In this document: one piece after another, positions 39,101 to 50,465 of the stretch | Position numbering within the stretch: position 1 is the stretch's first letter | How the letters are laid out: the number at the start of each line of letters is the position of its first letter | NCBI GenBank assembly: GCA_947044405.1 | Contig: CAMRHE010000133.1 | Location: forward strand, 1,178,001 to 1,242,000 | Source of the DNA: Leptodactylus fallax | Taxonomy: Eukaryota; Chordata; Amphibia; Anura; Leptodactylidae | Direction: 5' to 3' | Length of the DNA stretch: 64,000 bases | Made by a program: the position numbers and the translations under genes | Notes under the pieces: model-generated | Told to the model about the DNA's origin: nothing | The model's input: the letters and a program-made list of their open reading frames with translations, nothing else | Database searches by the model: none

Positions 39101-41165
39101 TCTAAAGCAAAAGCTAGATGGCTCCTCATTCAGGCTATGGGTTGGTACAATCACTGCGATACCAAGTTTCTATGGTTTGTTATGTTTTAGTACCTTTACA
39201 AAAAGTCAAAGCTTTTAGTTTACGAAAAATGTATTTAGCTATTATTTCTAGACCCCTTAGTGACTTAAAATCTAGGGGGTCTGATGACCCACATAACATA
39301 CAATACAGCTGTATTACATGCTGCCTATGAAGTTAGTAGAATCCCTTTAAGATGCTGTAGACAGTTATTCCAACTAAAACCACAGATTAACTAGTAGGTC
39401 AACATACATTTCCAGGAGGGTTATAGAGGAACAGAAGAAGGCATACATATTTTTTTTTTTTTTGTTTTTTTTTTTTAAAGGAGTGACAAATTTAACTCCG
39501 CTGTTCAGTTACCTGAAGGTGCTGTCTCTAGAGATGGAGACCCCATTCCAGGTTTGTATGGTTTTGGAAGCCGTCAGCTGGTTCTCATACACCGCCTGCT
39601 CTCCAATCACCTATGACACATTAGTTCAGTAGTTACCAACAAGTCACCATAGAGTGCAATTACAGCAAAATGAAGTGATGGTAAACCTCCCATCCCCTCG
39701 GCATAAGCTATGTATATACTGGCAACATGGGATGAACTTTCTAGCAATGCTTAGTTATTGCAGTGCTAGGGAGAAACTTACAGCTTAGTACAATAGGTTA
39801 AAGTATATTACAAAAATTGTTACCAAATGCTTTTGTTGGATACAACAGCAAAAAACTTTTATTTTATATAATATATAAATTTATATTTTTTAAAATAAAA
39901 GATTAAAAATAAAATTTTATATAATAGAAAAAATTCTTTATAATATATTTATATTTTTCACCTGTTCACTGGGAAGTTGAGAAATACCAGATCTGGAGGG
40001 GGGTTCCTCTTGATCAGACCTGCACCAGATTGGAGGACCCCACTGCCCTGTTATCCCCATCCACTAGCTGGATAGTGAATGAAGTGACTGTTCTATAGTC
40101 ACTATATGGTGGTATTATTTTAGTACTGTATAGAGATTTGTTCTCTGCCTTCGCAGCACTGATGGGTTTGTTTCAGCACTATACACTGCTAAAATATAAT
40201 CCATGGCCATCTTCTACAATCCGTGCCATTCCTGTCCATACCAGACTGACATTGCAGCTCACCTCCATCAATAAAATTACTAACGCAACACAACCAGCAG
40301 ACAGACATAGCGCCATTTCTCGAGGAAAGCCACCACGTCTCTAACCCTGTGCAAGTTAATATTACATGTTACATAACCGTGCCATAGAATACTTTACCTT
40401 TATTTCGGTTCCACAAGAAGAGACCGGGAACTGGTAGAGTACAAAGAAGTCATTGCCAGCCACTGGGTTACATTCGGTGTTGCCGCTTTCCTGCAGTCGC
40501 ACAGACGTCAGGTCAAGGTCAGGCATGGCCAGAGTCCTTGAAATGGCAATGGAGAAGAGGCCATCTGGTGTGCAGCGAGCGGTCACTGAGGGTAACAATG
40601 CATTATAAGAACATGGTTATTAGATTACAGCTATGACTAGCATATTGTAGTGGGATTATGGGTAATAAACTGCCATGACCATATATCGCTACCTGCATTA
40701 CATAGGACACATTCAGTAATTTACGCAGTCTCTGCTCAGCTTATAGAGCTTGTGGCAGTCAACTGAAACATGAGGGACTGGTTACAAATGCAATACCAGT
40801 TATGTAACTGGTAACCAGTACAAGACATGGGAGGGATGGAAGTAAAGAGTTTAAAACACAAACCTTTGTTGCCATAGTAGCATGGATTAGTATGATCGGT
40901 GGGGTCATAGCAGCAGCCCACACTTCCACATGTGCCCTGGGGACTTTTACAGCTCAGTCTGTTAGGCCTTACAATAGAGTCGCACTGGTCTGGAGGAGGA
41001 GAGTCTTGGTCTGGAAACAAACATTACAACAGAACTGGAGTTTCTTCTTTTAGGTTGGTAAAATAAGAGTGTTTAAGTCAAGACCCCAAACCAGGTACAG
41101 TTTTCTAAGACACTGCCCCTTTTTGGGCCAGGATCTCACATGGCCAAGTTTGCAAGAACGGTTTC

Positions 41166-41202
<37 letters not shown>

Positions 41203-44200
41203 AACTGTAGGTTATACAAGTTCTGGATTTTTAGATGGCCAATACACCTTGACCTGACAAGGTGACATTGCAATGCGGCCAAAGCTCTTGGCTGTAGTCT
41301 TTTTGCTTTTGGTGGCTTTAGCATTCCCCCCAAAAGGGCCACTGCTGAGGACACTGCCATTTTTTTAGTGGATACTGTATCTTGTGCCATTTTATGATGT
41401 TCTGATCCTGTTTCTTCTATATTACTGGCCAACTTTCTAGACAGGTTTGAGTGAACAAGCCATTTGTCTTGCTGAGCAGGACTAGCTTGAGCTCTGGGGT
41501 TTGCTACAACATGGAGGAGTTTAGGGGTTGTTAGAGGACCCCCAGCTTTTAGCCAGGAGATACTGAACAGAGCTAGTGCTGGAGGGAGGTTTAGCTTCTT
41601 GCAAAGCACCTTCAGATCTGTAGGTTAGCTAGTGGCAGATAGGGCTAATAGGCAGTCCCCATGTCCCTGAATCCCAGTCTTACAGAACATTGCTGATTTT
41701 TGCCCATTTCTACTGCGCAAGTTTAGATATCAATCCAATATACTACATCTTCTCCTCCCCCATAGCAGATGGAAATTAGGTCTGAGTGTTCACTCCAATA
41801 GAAGAGACCAGAGGACTGAGGAAAAAGAGCCAAAGCCACTCCTGTCCATGTCTTAAGCACTATATGTGTGAAACTTGCTATTATAAGTGAACTGTGCCTC
41901 CACAGGTGAATCTTGATATGTAAACTGACCCACGAGCTATACCTTTTTCAGCTGCAACCATGTCTCCTGTGCCTTTATTCACACAACACAAAAATCCCCA
42001 TCATATAGAAACAAGTAGCAGGTAGGGTCCCATCACATCAGTTTGACCCACTCACTTTGCCAGCCTAGGGCCTGTAAGAAGACTTGGTGCCAAAAGAAAC
42101 TGATCAGTGAGGCCACCATCATGGGCCTGTTACTAACTGTACCATCTCCACACTGCTGAACCCCAGGTAGCCGTACCATTACAGACGAGATTGCTAGAGC
42201 AGTCATGCAAGAGCACAGCACTGTACATTGTATAGCCATGTGACCTTGGCTATCTTGAAGAGGAGAAAACCCTTGTCAGAGTACTGTGGTCCTTCCAAAC
42301 ATCTGATCGGCAGAGGTGCTGGCCCTCTACCAACCTGATATCACATATAGGTCCTAAGTTATCCGACTCCCTTTAAGAAATACTTAAGAACTTCTGTTAG
42401 CAATACCCTGGGTATGATCCTGCACACCAATAGGTCAGACACCAGCACAAGTTCTAGTTTACAGCTCCAGTCTCAAAATGGAGTGCCTTGGGCCAGGGGC
42501 CTAGATTTCATGATTCTCAATATTCTATGGTAAGGTTTGGTCATCCAAAATACTCACAGGTTTCTATAGCACAAGTTGTCTTCTTCCTCATAGTGACTTT
42601 CTTTCCACCATCTTGTTTTGTGGTGAACCCAAGAGTCAATACAAAGTCTGTGTCCTAAAAAAAAAAAAAAAAAATTAAACTGCATTTTCACATTGCAAGA
42701 AGGAGGCAAATGGCCCAAGAATACCCATATTATGGAGCTGTAGGTACTCTGTGTTGCCACCATGTATGGGGCAAATATACTTCTAGGGATATGACAACTT
42801 TTTCCGACTGGTTCTGCATGGAATTGGCAGCACTTTATGGAGCCACAATACAACATGCATGATAAGACCCAAGGACTAGGCCTCCATGGACTTACAGTTT
42901 GTGAGACGTAGCAGCCATCATAAGATGTTCCAATGATCACACTGTCATTTTTTTGGGTCACCCAAATACCACAGGATGGATCATTTCTCAGAACTGCCAT
43001 TTTGCCATCTTGATCTAAAAATACAACAGAATATGGGTCAATGGGTAGAACTCCAGTCACATGTAAAGAGATCTCTAGGGTATTGTTTGACAGTAATGCT
43101 GCACACCACCAACTAAATGCAAAAACAAAAAAAATTGGTTTAATAACCCAAACAATTAGGAAGTGTTATAGCCCTCAGAACTGTCTAGAAAAAAACCCCA
43201 AAAGGTCTCTGGTCCTGAACCAGGGAAATTGGCCTGGTCCTGATGTGGTTAAACTGCTACCACCACATTACAGAGATAATTATACCTTGGTTAGGTTTGT
43301 CAATTTTGTAGATTTGGAGAAATATAGCTTTGAATTCTTATGCAAATGAGTGTACTGTGGGCAGGCCTTCAGCTCCTGGAGCATTGCTCTTGCCACTCAG
43401 GAAGGGTGATGTCATAGCAGTGGGAAGATAAACTAACTGTACAGGGTGGAGCAGGCAAGAGGTGGTAGGGGCCTAATTGCCAAGAGCATTGAAGGGACCT
43501 GAAGGCCCGCCCCCAGTGCACCAACAGCCTCATAAGACTTCACAATTGTTTTTCGCCAACTCTGCTAGAGTAACATACATAACAGAGGTATATTTATCAC
43601 TGTACACCCATACCGATACTCACCTTACTGCTTTCCCCCAGAGTAGTTCCCTTCTGCAGCTTGGCATTGTAGGTGCAATGTAGTGATATCACCACCCCTG
43701 CACCCTAGCAGCAGAATGGAGTTACAGCTCCCTGCTTCCCTATGGTGTTCAACTCCGCTATAACTGGAAGCTCTTGGGCCCAAATGTAAAATATGTAATG
43801 GGGAGGGGGGGGGTTTCCATTACACTTACAATGTACTAACTATAATACTGGTGACTTATATTGCAGAGAGGCCTTTGGGCCCCATGAGGTGCTGGGTCTG
43901 GTAGAGATTGCCATGACTTTGGCTCAACTACCTGCATCTGAGGATGCAGAGAAATCCAGTTCGGGTTAGATCTACATAAGCACGCAAACTATGGCCCCAT
44001 CACAACTGACCTCCATTATGGTACCAAACTGCTTAGACCCAACAAAGTATCCCCTTCCCTGCTGCATGAGGACTTATGTTCATAGGCAACTGTTTTTTTT
44101 AAAGGGTACTTTTTGGCACTACAATCTTGACCGTGTATCCACACATTAGTTTAGGTGCAGAGAGTGTGGTGAGCACTAGTCAGCTGTCTGATGCATTGCC

Positions 44201-45610
44201 ACATTGGCGCTGTGCCCACTACTGCCTTTCAGTACCATTCGAGTGAATGGGAACAAGCATAGCCATTACCCAAAGTCCAAAGCTGAGCCTGGTAAACAAA
44301 GATAACATAGCTCAGACCCTTCACCTTCACTGCTGATTGGAAGAAGTGCCGAAAGTCCAACTCTCACCAATTCTGATGGCCTAGTGTGAGGATAAGCTAT
44401 CAATATTGTGTTCACAGATCATTCTGTGGTTTTACAAACTGATATGCTCCGGTGATATTCCTGCCCGACTCCAAGTTTGGCAATTTTGTATAGTTTATAT
44501 AATAAAAAAAAAACCATGCTACAGCATTAACCGTATGGGAGAGAGGTTTTTAGATTTTAATAGTTTGGGCATTTTCAGGCTTTGGGATGCCTAATGTGTT
44601 TAGGTTTACTTTTATTTATATGTAATCTAGGGAAAGGGGGTCCCTGCTGTGAGACAGAACATACCCAGCAGCTAGTACTGACAGCATACATGTATGTCCT
44701 GGTGCGCGCAGGATTTAAACATGGCAGCTACTCAGGAGCTGAGCAGCCAAGTCTGACCGCAAGCATTAACTGTTTATATGCCTCATTCAAACATTTTTGG
44801 TGGGATTTCTATCCCTGGAACATGATCTAGGGGAAACAATCCAATGCCAATTTAAGGCTCCTAGACCACCACCACACCTTATTAGCCCTATATAGGGAAA
44901 TTAAATACAAAAAAAATAAAAAATATATAAGATATATATTACATGCAGCAGACACACTGAAGTTTACAAAACCATTGCATTTTTGGAAATCGCAGCAGGT
45001 GAATTATACCTACAGAAATGCTGGTGGTTTCCCTATAGGTATAAGGGAAGCAAAGTCCACAGAGGAAACCTCTGCAGACATTCTGTGAAAAGCACTGCAG
45101 GAAAAGCCACAATGCTTTGCCGCCACAGTTATTCCCACAAAACTTTTTTGCTGCAGTTTTTCCAGCTTCACAGTGCATCATACATAATATTAAAAGGAAT
45201 CAAAATTTTGTCCCATAAAAATTAAGCTCTCATATGGTTCTGGGAACAAACAAGTTAAGGTTTTGGAAGGCAGGGATTAAAAAAAAAAATAGCTGTAGCA
45301 GGAAAGGGTTAAACTTTAGAATGAAAGGGGTCCTCAGACAAGGCAAGTACAGACCAGTCCTCAACTACAGGGTAAGAACAGAAGAGACCACATTCAGAGC
45401 AGTAACCTCAGATAAGAAAAGTCACATGAGTCACCTTGAACACTTACTTAAGACCTTCATCTTGAAGTTGCCCTTCAGGTGCTGTGGGACAATGACCTGC
45501 ATGTTCTCCATCCCACACTGTACCTCCGGCCGCTCATGAAGGCCATGGTTGCTTTTAGACAAAGCTCTTAGTATATGGCAGGCTACAAGCACCAACTTCC
45601 ACCACTCCAT
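35998..45610 (-). CDS. zp4: Zona pellucida (egg-coat) glycoprotein of the ZP1/ZP4 family, complete 12-exon gene
   Basis: Structural protein of the egg vitelline envelope, expected in growing oocytes. Exons, in transcript order: 45610-45448, 43014-42896, 42654-42558, 41010-40864, 40585-40398, 39610-39513, 38772-38645, 37842-37653, 37416-37269, 37113-37044, 36903-36796, 36191-35998. All introns are GT-AG and all phases join, giving 1,650 nt and 549 aa (human ZP4 is 540 aa). Domains: signal peptide (about 1-20), ZP-N module (about 30-126), P-type trefoil (about 134-172), ZP domain (about 176-447), RRKR furin site (449-452), membrane anchor (about 498-521) and a short basic tail. The family is certain from DYPVVKVLKEPIYVEV, HQCWATPSADP and the trefoil core. 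ZP4 is preferred over ZP1 on length and exon count, but ZP1 is not excluded. Confidence 0.9.
36347..36601. mobile_element. Inverted-repeat MITE in zp4-like intron 11
   Basis: The left ATAGTTGCTGC...TTTCAGCACAGTTGGA arm mirrors the right TCCAACTGTGCTGAAA...GCAGCAACTAT arm over about 85 bp with small gaps. The target duplication is unclear and the class is unassigned. The short open frames on both strands are by-products of the palindrome. Confidence 0.7.
36796..36903 (-). CDS. zp4: zp4-like exon 11: furin site and ectodomain stalk
   Basis: Starts GG|AAAAGATCT, giving RRKR-S across the junction (cleavage after Arg452), then VRTLRNESETVLVSLDLPI and a stalk to Glu485. Its acceptor follows a pure run of about 26 C residues on the coding strand. 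Donor G|GTGAGT. Confidence 0.9.
36909..36934. repeat. (G)26 homopolymer = poly-C tract at the exon 11 acceptor
   Basis: An uninterrupted run of about 26 G on the plus strand. On the zp4-like sense strand it is a C run 5 bases upstream of the TTTAG acceptor and so forms the polypyrimidine tract. Confidence 0.9.
37044..37113 (-). CDS. zp4: zp4-like exon 10: short cysteine-rich end of ZP-C
   Basis: Only 70 nt, encoding VYIHCSVSACVPSQTDNC and VACLR (427-449). It is found because the phase needed between exons 9 and 11 is met and the CxxxxC pattern matches the family. The codon split across the next junction makes Arg450 of the furin site. Confidence 0.88.
37269..37416 (-). CDS. zp4: zp4-like exon 9: ZP-C
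   Basis: Residues 377-426: CPFTGDNYMSDLIPVAP, then FPTHYSRFNVKTFTFVDQ and KSLGGQ. Acceptor TTGCAG, donor CAG|GTACAA (phase 0). Confidence 0.92.
37653..37842 (-). CDS. zp4: zp4-like exon 8: start of ZP-C
   Basis: Residues 314-376. YYKDSDYPVVKVLKEPIYVE and SDPNLVLVLHQCWATPSADP are the strongest family matches in the gene, followed by IQWPILVNG. Donor GG|GTAAGT (phase 2). Confidence 0.94.
38645..38772 (-). CDS. zp4: zp4-like exon 7: ZP internal linker
   Basis: Encodes residues 271-313: RLLVRCSYAVSGFLPLQVDV, then a proline run (TLPPPPPVSSAGPLEFEL) linking the two ZP-domain halves. Donor G|GTAAGA (phase 1). Confidence 0.9.
38899..38979. mobile_element. 81-bp palindromic MITE with TTAA duplication, in zp4-like intron 6
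   Basis: TTAA at 38895-38898 and 38980-38983 flanks inverted ends CCCTCGTCCGGCTG and CAGCCTGACGAGGG. Inside are GGTACAATTGTACC (a perfect palindrome) and a direct repeat of ATGCAGCCTG. The element is very small with no coding capacity. Confidence 0.75.
39513..39610 (-). CDS. zp4: zp4-like exon 6
   Basis: Encodes VIGEQAVYENQLTASKTIQ and WNGVSISRDSTFR (residues 239-271), the end of the ZP-N half. Donor AG|GTAACT (phase 2). Confidence 0.9.
40398..40585 (-). CDS. zp4: zp4-like exon 5: start of ZP domain
   Basis: Encodes residues 176-238 with VTARCTPDGLFSIAISRTL, LTSVRLQESGNTECNPV and FFVLYQFPVSSCGTEIK, the N-terminal half of the ZP domain with its conserved cysteines. The donor AAG|GTAAAG leaves phase 0. 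Confidence 0.92.
40864..41010 (-). CDS. zp4: zp4-like exon 4: trefoil domain
   Basis: Encodes residues 127-175. The P-type trefoil is seen in QCDSIVRPNRLSC, the TCGSVGCCYD core and NPCYYGNK, with all six cysteines present. A trefoil ahead of the ZP domain separates ZP1/ZP4 from ZP2 and ZP3. Confidence 0.92.
41169..41199. repeat. Poly-A tract in zp4-like intron 3
   Basis: About 31 A residues with no obvious retroposed body attached; may be the tail of an old retrocopy or a simple homopolymer. Confidence 0.85.
42558..42654 (-). CDS. zp4: zp4-like exon 3
   Basis: Opens after a pure T polypyrimidine run and encodes DTDFVLTLGFTTKQDGGKK through TTCAIET, the end of the N-terminal ZP-N module. The donor is CCT|GTGAGT (phase 1). 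Confidence 0.88.
42896..43014 (-). CDS. zp4: zp4-like exon 2
   Basis: The acceptor TTTTTAG precedes ATCAAGATGG; the split codon makes Asn55. The exon encodes residues 56-94, including DPSCGIWVTQ, the sequon NDS (Asn77) and TSYDGCYVSQT. The donor ACT|GTAAGT leaves phase 0. Confidence 0.88.
45448..45610 (-). CDS. zp4: zp4-like exon 1: signal peptide and start of ZP-N
   Basis: ATG at 45610. The N-terminus MEWWKLVLVACHILRALS is a signal peptide, followed by EVQCGMENMQVIVPQHLKGN, the first strands of the ZP-N domain. The donor is A|GTAAGTG after Leu54 (phase 1). Confidence 0.88.
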
Positions 45611-45642
45611 CTTGACCTCATGCCTACAGCTTGCACCATCAG

Positions 45643-45668
45643 CTCTTATATAGTGATGTGGTCACCTG
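45643..45668 (-). promoter_or_regulatory. TATA box and E-box of the zp4-like promoter
   Basis: On the minus strand, CTATATAAGAG (45653-45643) sits about 35 bp before the ATG, and CAGGTG (an E-box, 45668-45663) 10 bp further upstream. The layout implies a 5' UTR of only about 5-15 nt. FIGLA-bound E-boxes drive ZP genes in mouse; that this one is used is inference. Confidence 0.6.
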
Positions 45669-46029
45669 TGCAGCCTCCCAGTAACCCTTTCATTGTAGCT
45701 CCTGCTACGGCTCCTCCTACTTTATTGGGTCACTTCTATAAAATAAAGATGAATAATGGATATAAGAATTCAAATAGATATTTTGTGTTACCCTCACCTA
45801 TCCTTAAGTCCATATTACTTGTGATAATTGCACTGTATGTTACCATTAGTAGACAGTGCACTATTCCCTTTAATGTGTAGGGGTGTTTCATGTTGCCTGT
45901 ACCGATATACTGGAATGCATCAGTGATTTTGCAGTGACTGAGAGCATGTCCTATTCTTATCCATTTTCCCGGCTCAGAAGAGTCCGAGGGTCACAGTATG
46001 TCTCCATTCACTTACATTGGTGAATTTCT

Positions 46030-46195
46030 AATTTTTCTTCTAGCTGATTTCTCCTCTAGCTAATTGTTTTTCTAGCTGATTTTTTCTAGCTGATTTTTTT
46101 CTAGATGATTTTTCCTCTAGTTGATTTTATTTCTACCTGATTTTTCTTCTAGCTTTATTTTTCCTCTAGCTGATTATTTTTTTTTTTTAGCTAGA
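46030..46195. repeat. Short minisatellite TTTTTCTTCTAGCTGA
   Basis: About nine degenerate units of 15-20 bp built on TTTTCTAGCTGAT, followed by the reverse motif (AGCTAGAAGAAAAA) at about 46189, so the end can fold back. Confidence 0.8.
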
Positions 46196-46455
46196 AGAAA
46201 AATAAGCATCATATTTGATCTTCAGGCAGATTCCGCTAGATAACTCACATTGAAGTGAATGGGAGGCAGAAAATACTGCCGGGCAGGTGCGAATTTGGCA
46301 CAGAATTTTGACAAGTGGAAAATTCAGCTTCAGATTCCTGATGCTGAATTATTCAACTAGAAAAAAAATTCCTGAAGCTGCATTTTCAGCTAGAAAAATT
46401 TCAGCAGTGTGAACAACGGCTCCCTCAGATAAGCATACAAGTAGAACATATAATG

Positions 46456-47443
46456 CTGTGATGGCAAACCTATGGCACGCGCGCCGTTGCCATGATCGCT
46501 TACTAACGGGGAATCCGGTACAGGATTCCCCGTTGGTGAGCGATCGCTTCTTTCAGCTGTATGTGCAAATGCACCCACAGCTGAAAGTTGTCAGTGTAGG
46601 CCACGGTGTGACCTCTGCCCCGACGCAGGCGCCATGACGTAAATCATCAGCGCCTGCGATCAGAAGAAGAAGGAGGACGCTCTTCGTGGGACAAGGTAAG
46701 TAACAAACTACTGTGTGGGGCCTACTGTGGTGCATATACTACTGTATGGGGGACACTGTGAAGCATCTAATACTGTATGGGGGACACTGAAGCATCTAAT
46801 ACTGTATGGGGGACACCAAAGCATCTAATACTGTATGGGGGACACCGAAGCATCTAATACTGTGTGGGGGACACTGAAGTATCTAATACTCTGTGGGGGA
46901 CACTGAAGTATCTAATACTGTGTGGGGGGACACTGTGAAGCATAAACTACTATGTGTGGCCCTACTGTGAAGCATATACTACTTTGTGGGGGGGCTTATT
47001 GTGAAGCATATAATGTGGGTGGGGGCCCAAAATGGAATATATAATACTGTGCGGGGGCCTCTTTGGAGCATATAATACTGTGCGGGGGCCTCTGTGGAGC
47101 ATATAATACTGAGTGGGGGCCACTCTGGAGCATATAATACTGCGTGGGGGCCATTCTGGAGCATATAATATTGTTTGGAGGCCACTTCAGAGCGAAATGT
47201 ACTGACTGGGGGCCACTTCGGAGCTCATTGTACTGTCTGGGTCCCTTCACTATTTATATCACACAGTATCTGTTTTATAGCAGACATGTGATATTATTAC
47301 AGGCTGTAATAACATTGCACGGTCACTATAAAATAGATCCTGGTTAATTTAAGGTTAAATTGCCGTGTTGGCACTTTGCGATAATTTAGTAGGTTTTGGG
47401 TTGCAGTTTGGGCACTCGGTCTCTAAAAGGTTCGCCATCACTG
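46456..47443. mobile_element. hAT-type non-autonomous element, 988 bp, 8-bp target duplication
   Basis: The ends CTGTGATGGCAAACCT and (inward from the right) CAGTGATGGCGAACCT are near-perfect inverted repeats, flanked by the exact duplication ATATAATG (46448-46455 and 47444-47451). No transposase. The middle (about 46720-47240) is a tandem array whose motif matches the array in the hAT element at 12.1-15.2 kb. Confidence 0.87.
46720..47240. repeat. Minisatellite inside the hAT element
   Basis: Units of about 30-35 bp: ATCTAATACTGTATGGGGGA early, changing to GCATATAATACTGTGCGGGG with CCTCTGTGGA later. Confidence 0.9.
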
Positions 47444-47451
47444 ATATAATG

Positions 47452-49920
47452 GATATGTGTCCCGGCTCAACCATGCATCTGTTGGCCTGAATTCACATTT
47501 AGGTTGGTGTAACTGTGGTTGGACCCAGGCTGCACACCCGTAGCACAGGCACTTGTATGCGAAAGCAATATGCTGTTGAAACGTTTTTTCTCATGATGTG
47601 ATCCTTTCAGTTGTATGCAGCCTCTGCATAGTCCAGATTATGTTCACAACCAGTTTTTTTTTCTATTGCTTTAATCCATCTAAATGAAAAAGGTCAACTT
47701 TACAAATAACCTTTATTAAAAATGTCCTATTATTTTGTCTACAGTTGTGTGTCTCCACGGTAACAGACAACAAAACAACCCTGTGTAGTCTGATCCTGCA
47801 GTCACTCTCTCGTCTATATTGGTATATTAACAGGAGTATGTCTGAAGGATCATCAAAAATAGCCCAGGAGGCTCAAGTTATACTGCTTAGTTTTTAGTAA
47901 AGCCAAAAAAAAGGGAGATTGCCACCAGCTTAGCTATCTCATATAGACATTATTGAAGAGTCAACGCTCATTCCCCAGCCTCTGCCTGTCTCTTTCATCA
48001 AAGACTGTCAGTCAGATGAGGAGAGAGTACAAAAGCTTCTCTGCTAATTATACCCCATCACATTAGGCACAGTTCACATTCATTGTTGGCGCTGGATAAC
48101 TGATACAAAAACATATCAGGAATTAAAAGTGAGATACTAGCTTTATAAATATGAGCAGGATGGTACTCACCTCATCCAGTTTTAGCAGCACTGCACCCTG
48201 TGCAGTGACTCCTAGATTACAACAAATGGTTGCAACCAGAAGCCTCCACCTTTCATGGTGAGAGTACCCATGTATCCTTCATCCTGAGATATTATGGAAA
48301 CCGTCAAGCACGGCTCTTCTAAGCTGTTTCCATAACTCATATTTACCTATATGGGGATTATGGAAACAGCAAAGAAAAGCTGTGTGCGTTTGTTTCCGAA
48401 ATCCCCCAGGGTAGACATCAAACCACATAATTTCATCTCAGCCATGACTGGCTGAGATGGGAATAAACCTTGATGTGATTGAAGTTACTAGCCTGGTCCT
48501 GTGCTGTTATTTCTGGTTTGACACCAGATTGACCCTGATCCTGACTTCGGCCTTGTTCCTGTCTGTACTTCTTCCTTGCCCTTTGGATTGTTTGCCTGCT
48601 ACCTGTTGTATGTTCTGACCCTTGTTTTGGACTATGCTCCCATCTTGATCTGTAGCCTACAGCCTCTCATGCTGACTATTCTCCTGCATAAATACTGCTG
48701 TCACCCATCCATGACTATTCTGGGATGCGTAACCTGACATTCCTCCTACAGCACATTCCATACCTCTTTGTAGGGGCTATAACTGAAGAACAAGCGACAC
48801 CAGTCTAGCCCGTGCTAAACCTAGGTACAAGACCACGTTAGAATAAAGCAACTACACATTTTTTATTTTTTTTTATTTTTAATGAATGAATATGTAAGAA
48901 ACACAGTTATATCCCAAAATACCACATGTAGGCCGGCCCTGCAGGAACTTTGTTATCCTTCTGTTCCGGGCGCACATGCTGAACAGTTCCATAGATCTCT
49001 GTACAACTGACAAGCTAAGACATTGTCCCTTTGGCATCTACCGAGTAGGTACTGTATGTCATCTTTTTCCTATATAGGAATATATATACACACACATACA
49101 GTTAGCCACTGAAAAAAAAAAAAAGTTGAGTTACCACACAATGAGATAAGAACACAGTCTTGGGCTACGTTCACACCTGCAGCATTCACATCCAGTGATT
49201 TAGTTGGACACTGCGATGAAGTCTCCATACCGAGACACAGATGTGAACACAGCCTTACTAGTATTGTTAGTAGTGTCAGTCATGCTTTTTTATGGCAACT
49301 CCTCTGGGAAGACTATATGTATATACAGTCCTCACCAGCCTATGCGGCACTTATGAAGTTCTTTGCAGTTTAGTCTCATTGCCGCAGGGTCACCTGCCTG
49401 GTAATACTTTTATGGTGACTATTTTGGTGACAGTGTTGTGTCACTGTGGACTGTAGCCCTTTATAAGGTGGTATTCACATTAGCAGTTTTTTTGTGTAGT
49501 TTTACATCATTTAGTTAATAAACCTCACTTTTACACAAAAACCCTACTTAAAAACAGCAATAAGATCAGAATTTGTGAATTAAGATTCCCTAAATTTGTT
49601 ACTACAGGAGCCCAAAACAATATTTTGGTATATAAAAAGGGCCTGACTGTTATTGGTTAAAGGGAACCTGTCACTAAGTTTGGAGCCCCATGTCCTTATG
49701 CTGCTGGGATCTAGGGCCCAAACCTGGTGACTCCTATCCCCTCAGTGGCTCAGTTTGCAGCTTTTTTTTAAAGTTTTAATTTGCTAGAGAAGAGTCCTGG
49801 AACCATCTCTGGCAGCTCCTGGCACACGCACAGTGAAGGGAGCTGTGCTGACCTGGGCTTCAATTGCACACTGCGCATGCGCTGGGAACCGCTGCTGGTT
49901 TCAGAGACTTAAACATATCT
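47452..49920. other. Intergenic; possible small MITE at about 49163-49253
   Basis: GGCTACGTTCACACCTG and CAGATGTGAACACAGCC form inverted ends 90 bp apart, without a clear duplication. 48440-48830 has a CTG/CCT-rich repeat look recalled from amphibian LTR-like sequences, but no paired LTR was found. Nothing coding. Confidence 0.45.
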
Positions 49921-50465
49921 CAGTGTGCCAAAATACTTTGGAGTAGTGTAAACATTTTTTTTTTTTTTTAGAAATAGAAGGGTTAATACTTTATTTCTGT
50001 GAATAACCAATGTTAAGCGAAGAAAAGAGAAATGTAAATTACATTAATATTTGGTGTGACCTTTGCCCTTTGGAGGAGGAGTCCTGGAAGTGATGGTACG
50101 GCCCCCACAGATAGAGCCCTGATCTCAACATCATCCAGTCTGTCTGGGATGACATGAAGAGACAGACGGATTGGAGCAAGCCTACATCCACAGAAGATCT
50201 GTGCTTAGTTCTCCAAGAAGGCGGGAACAACCTCCCTGCCCAGTTCTGCCAAAAACTGCAAGTGTACCGAGAAGAATTTATGGAAGGCAAAGATCACACC
50301 AAATATTGATGGGATTTACATTTCTCTTTTCTTCATTCACTTCATTTTGTTCCTTGATAAAAATATACTATTAACCCTTCTATTTCTGAAAGCAGTCTTA
50401 CTTTGCAGCATTTTTTTTTTTTTTTTTTTTTACACACCTGTCTAAAACATTTGCACATTATTGTA
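49921..50465 (+). mobile_element. Tc1/mariner-type remnant with long inverted repeats
   Basis: The left part (GTGTGCCAAAATACTTTGG ... AGAAATAGAAGGGTTAAT ... GAAAAGAGAAATGTAAAT ... ATATTTGGTGTGA) is mirrored on the right (TCACACCAAATATTGATGGG ... ATTTACATTTCTCTTTTC ... ATTAACCCTTCTATTTCT ... AACATTTGCAC), giving arms of about 180-200 bp. Only the last part of a transposase lies between. The limits are approximate. Confidence 0.8.
50118..50309 (+). pseudogene. C-terminal fragment of a Tc1-like transposase
   Basis: 64 codons including the stop, reading PDLNIIQSVWDDMKRQTDWS, LVLQEGGNNLPAQFCQKLQ and ending DHTKY-stop. These match the last part of Tc1-type transposases, where the first Glu after PDLN would be catalytic; here it is Gln (NIIQS), so even this part has lost the key residue. 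All upstream domains are deleted. Confidence 0.82.
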
